Shown here in pieces: positions 7,746 to 7,901 of a DNA stretch of 7,901 nucleotides. The notes under the pieces were generated by a model. That model saw only the letters and a list, made by a program, of their open reading frames with translations, made no database searches and had not been told where the DNA came from. The position numbers were made by a program, and so were the translations under genes. Positions within the stretch are counted from its first letter, which is position 1; every line of letters begins with the position of its first letter. The DNA comes from Rhizobiaceae bacterium (GTDB lineage: Bacteria; Pseudomonadota; Alphaproteobacteria; Rhizobiales; Rhizobiaceae), in NCBI GenBank assembly GCA_913776675.1, contig CAJYRE010000540.1, forward strand, positions 1-7,901. The letters run 5' to 3'.

Positions 7746-7822
7746 GCGGTTGTAGCTCAGTTGGTTAGAGCGCAGGTTTGTGGCACCTGAGGTCAGTGGT
7801 TCAACTCCACTCAACCGTACCA
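7746..7822 (+). tRNA. tRNA-His (anticodon GTG), CCA encoded
   Basis: A full 77-base cloverleaf: acceptor GCGGTTG/CAACCGT, D-stem GCTC/GAGC, anticodon stem CAGGT/ACCTG with loop TTGTGGC (anticodon GTG), T-stem AGTGG/CCACT with loop TTCAACT, then A73 and encoded CCA at 7820-7822. The base before position 1 is T (7745), so the extra 5' G (G-1) nearly universal in tRNA-His is not encoded. The first acceptor pair is G1:U72 and the discriminator is A rather than C. This combination is known from a clade of Alphaproteobacteria that lost G-1. Confidence 0.96.
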
Positions 7823-7852
7823 CTTTTCTCATTCGAATGCCGAACAGTGAAA

Positions 7853-7877
7853 GTCTCTCAATACTGAGACGTCTTTT
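7853..7877 (+). terminator. Possible weak terminator after tRNA-His
   Basis: GTCTC (7853-7857) can pair with GAGAC (7866-7870), or alternatively TCTCA (7856-7860) with TGAGA (7865-7869), followed shortly by a run of T's (GTCTTTTT). The stem is only 5 bp, so the call is tentative. It lies 30 bases after the tRNA CCA. Nothing else is recognisable from here to the right edge. Confidence 0.4.
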
Positions 7878-7901
7878 TCTCGCCAACTGCTGAGCCGGCT
7901 T

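Noticed and set aside
7701..7886. 61-codon - strand frame containing 'SGVEPLTSGATNLRSNQLSYNR'
   Set aside because: This is the antisense translation of the tRNA gene, a well-known source of spurious database proteins.

Overview
The window reads as chromosomal DNA of an alphaproteobacterium, most likely in the Rhizobiales (Hyphomicrobiales). The evidence is a PdhS-type cell-cycle histidine kinase, a Phasin_2-type phasin with PhaR-like operator sites, a full CtrA-type box, and a tRNA-His with the alphaproteobacterial G1:U72/A73 acceptor end. The genus cannot be told from this sequence. No transposase, integrase, phage or CRISPR signal is visible.

Layout, left to right. Positions 1-488 (-) hold the N-terminal 162 residues of an AsmA-like membrane-anchored protein that runs off the left edge. 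It is divergent from an acetoacetyl-CoA synthetase gene at 641-2593 (+). Positions 2594-2992 carry no large gene but hold a perfect 27-bp-arm palindrome, a possible 31-residue membrane miniprotein, and a strong + strand terminator. Positions 2993-6727 (-) encode a 1244-aa cytosolic histidine kinase of the PdhS family (PleC/DivJ relatives acting on DivK). It has an unusually long acidic middle region that contains a pure (Glu-Ala)n tract made by 17.5 copies of a 6-bp repeat. The 422-bp divergent region 6728-7149 contains a TTAA-N7-TTAA CtrA-type box, a short palindrome near the kinase start, and two PhaR-like motifs inside a 14-bp inverted repeat at the phasin promoter. Phasin (7150-7599, +), its terminator, and a tRNA-His(GTG) gene (7746-7822, +) finish the window.

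Two themes emerge. One is polyhydroxybutyrate (PHB) metabolism: acetoacetyl-CoA synthetase re-activates acetoacetate released from PHB, and phasin coats the granule. Both genes have TGC-N3-GCA palindromes upstream, much stronger in front of phasin. The other is cell-cycle control: PdhS sits upstream of the DivK-CckA-CtrA pathway and has a CtrA-type site in its upstream region, which suggests feedback. The clearest leads for follow-up are the regulatory region between pdhS and the phasin gene, the orphan terminator with a possible small gene at 2720-2960, and the hypervariable-looking repeat inside pdhS. I do not see a wholly new multi-gene system here.
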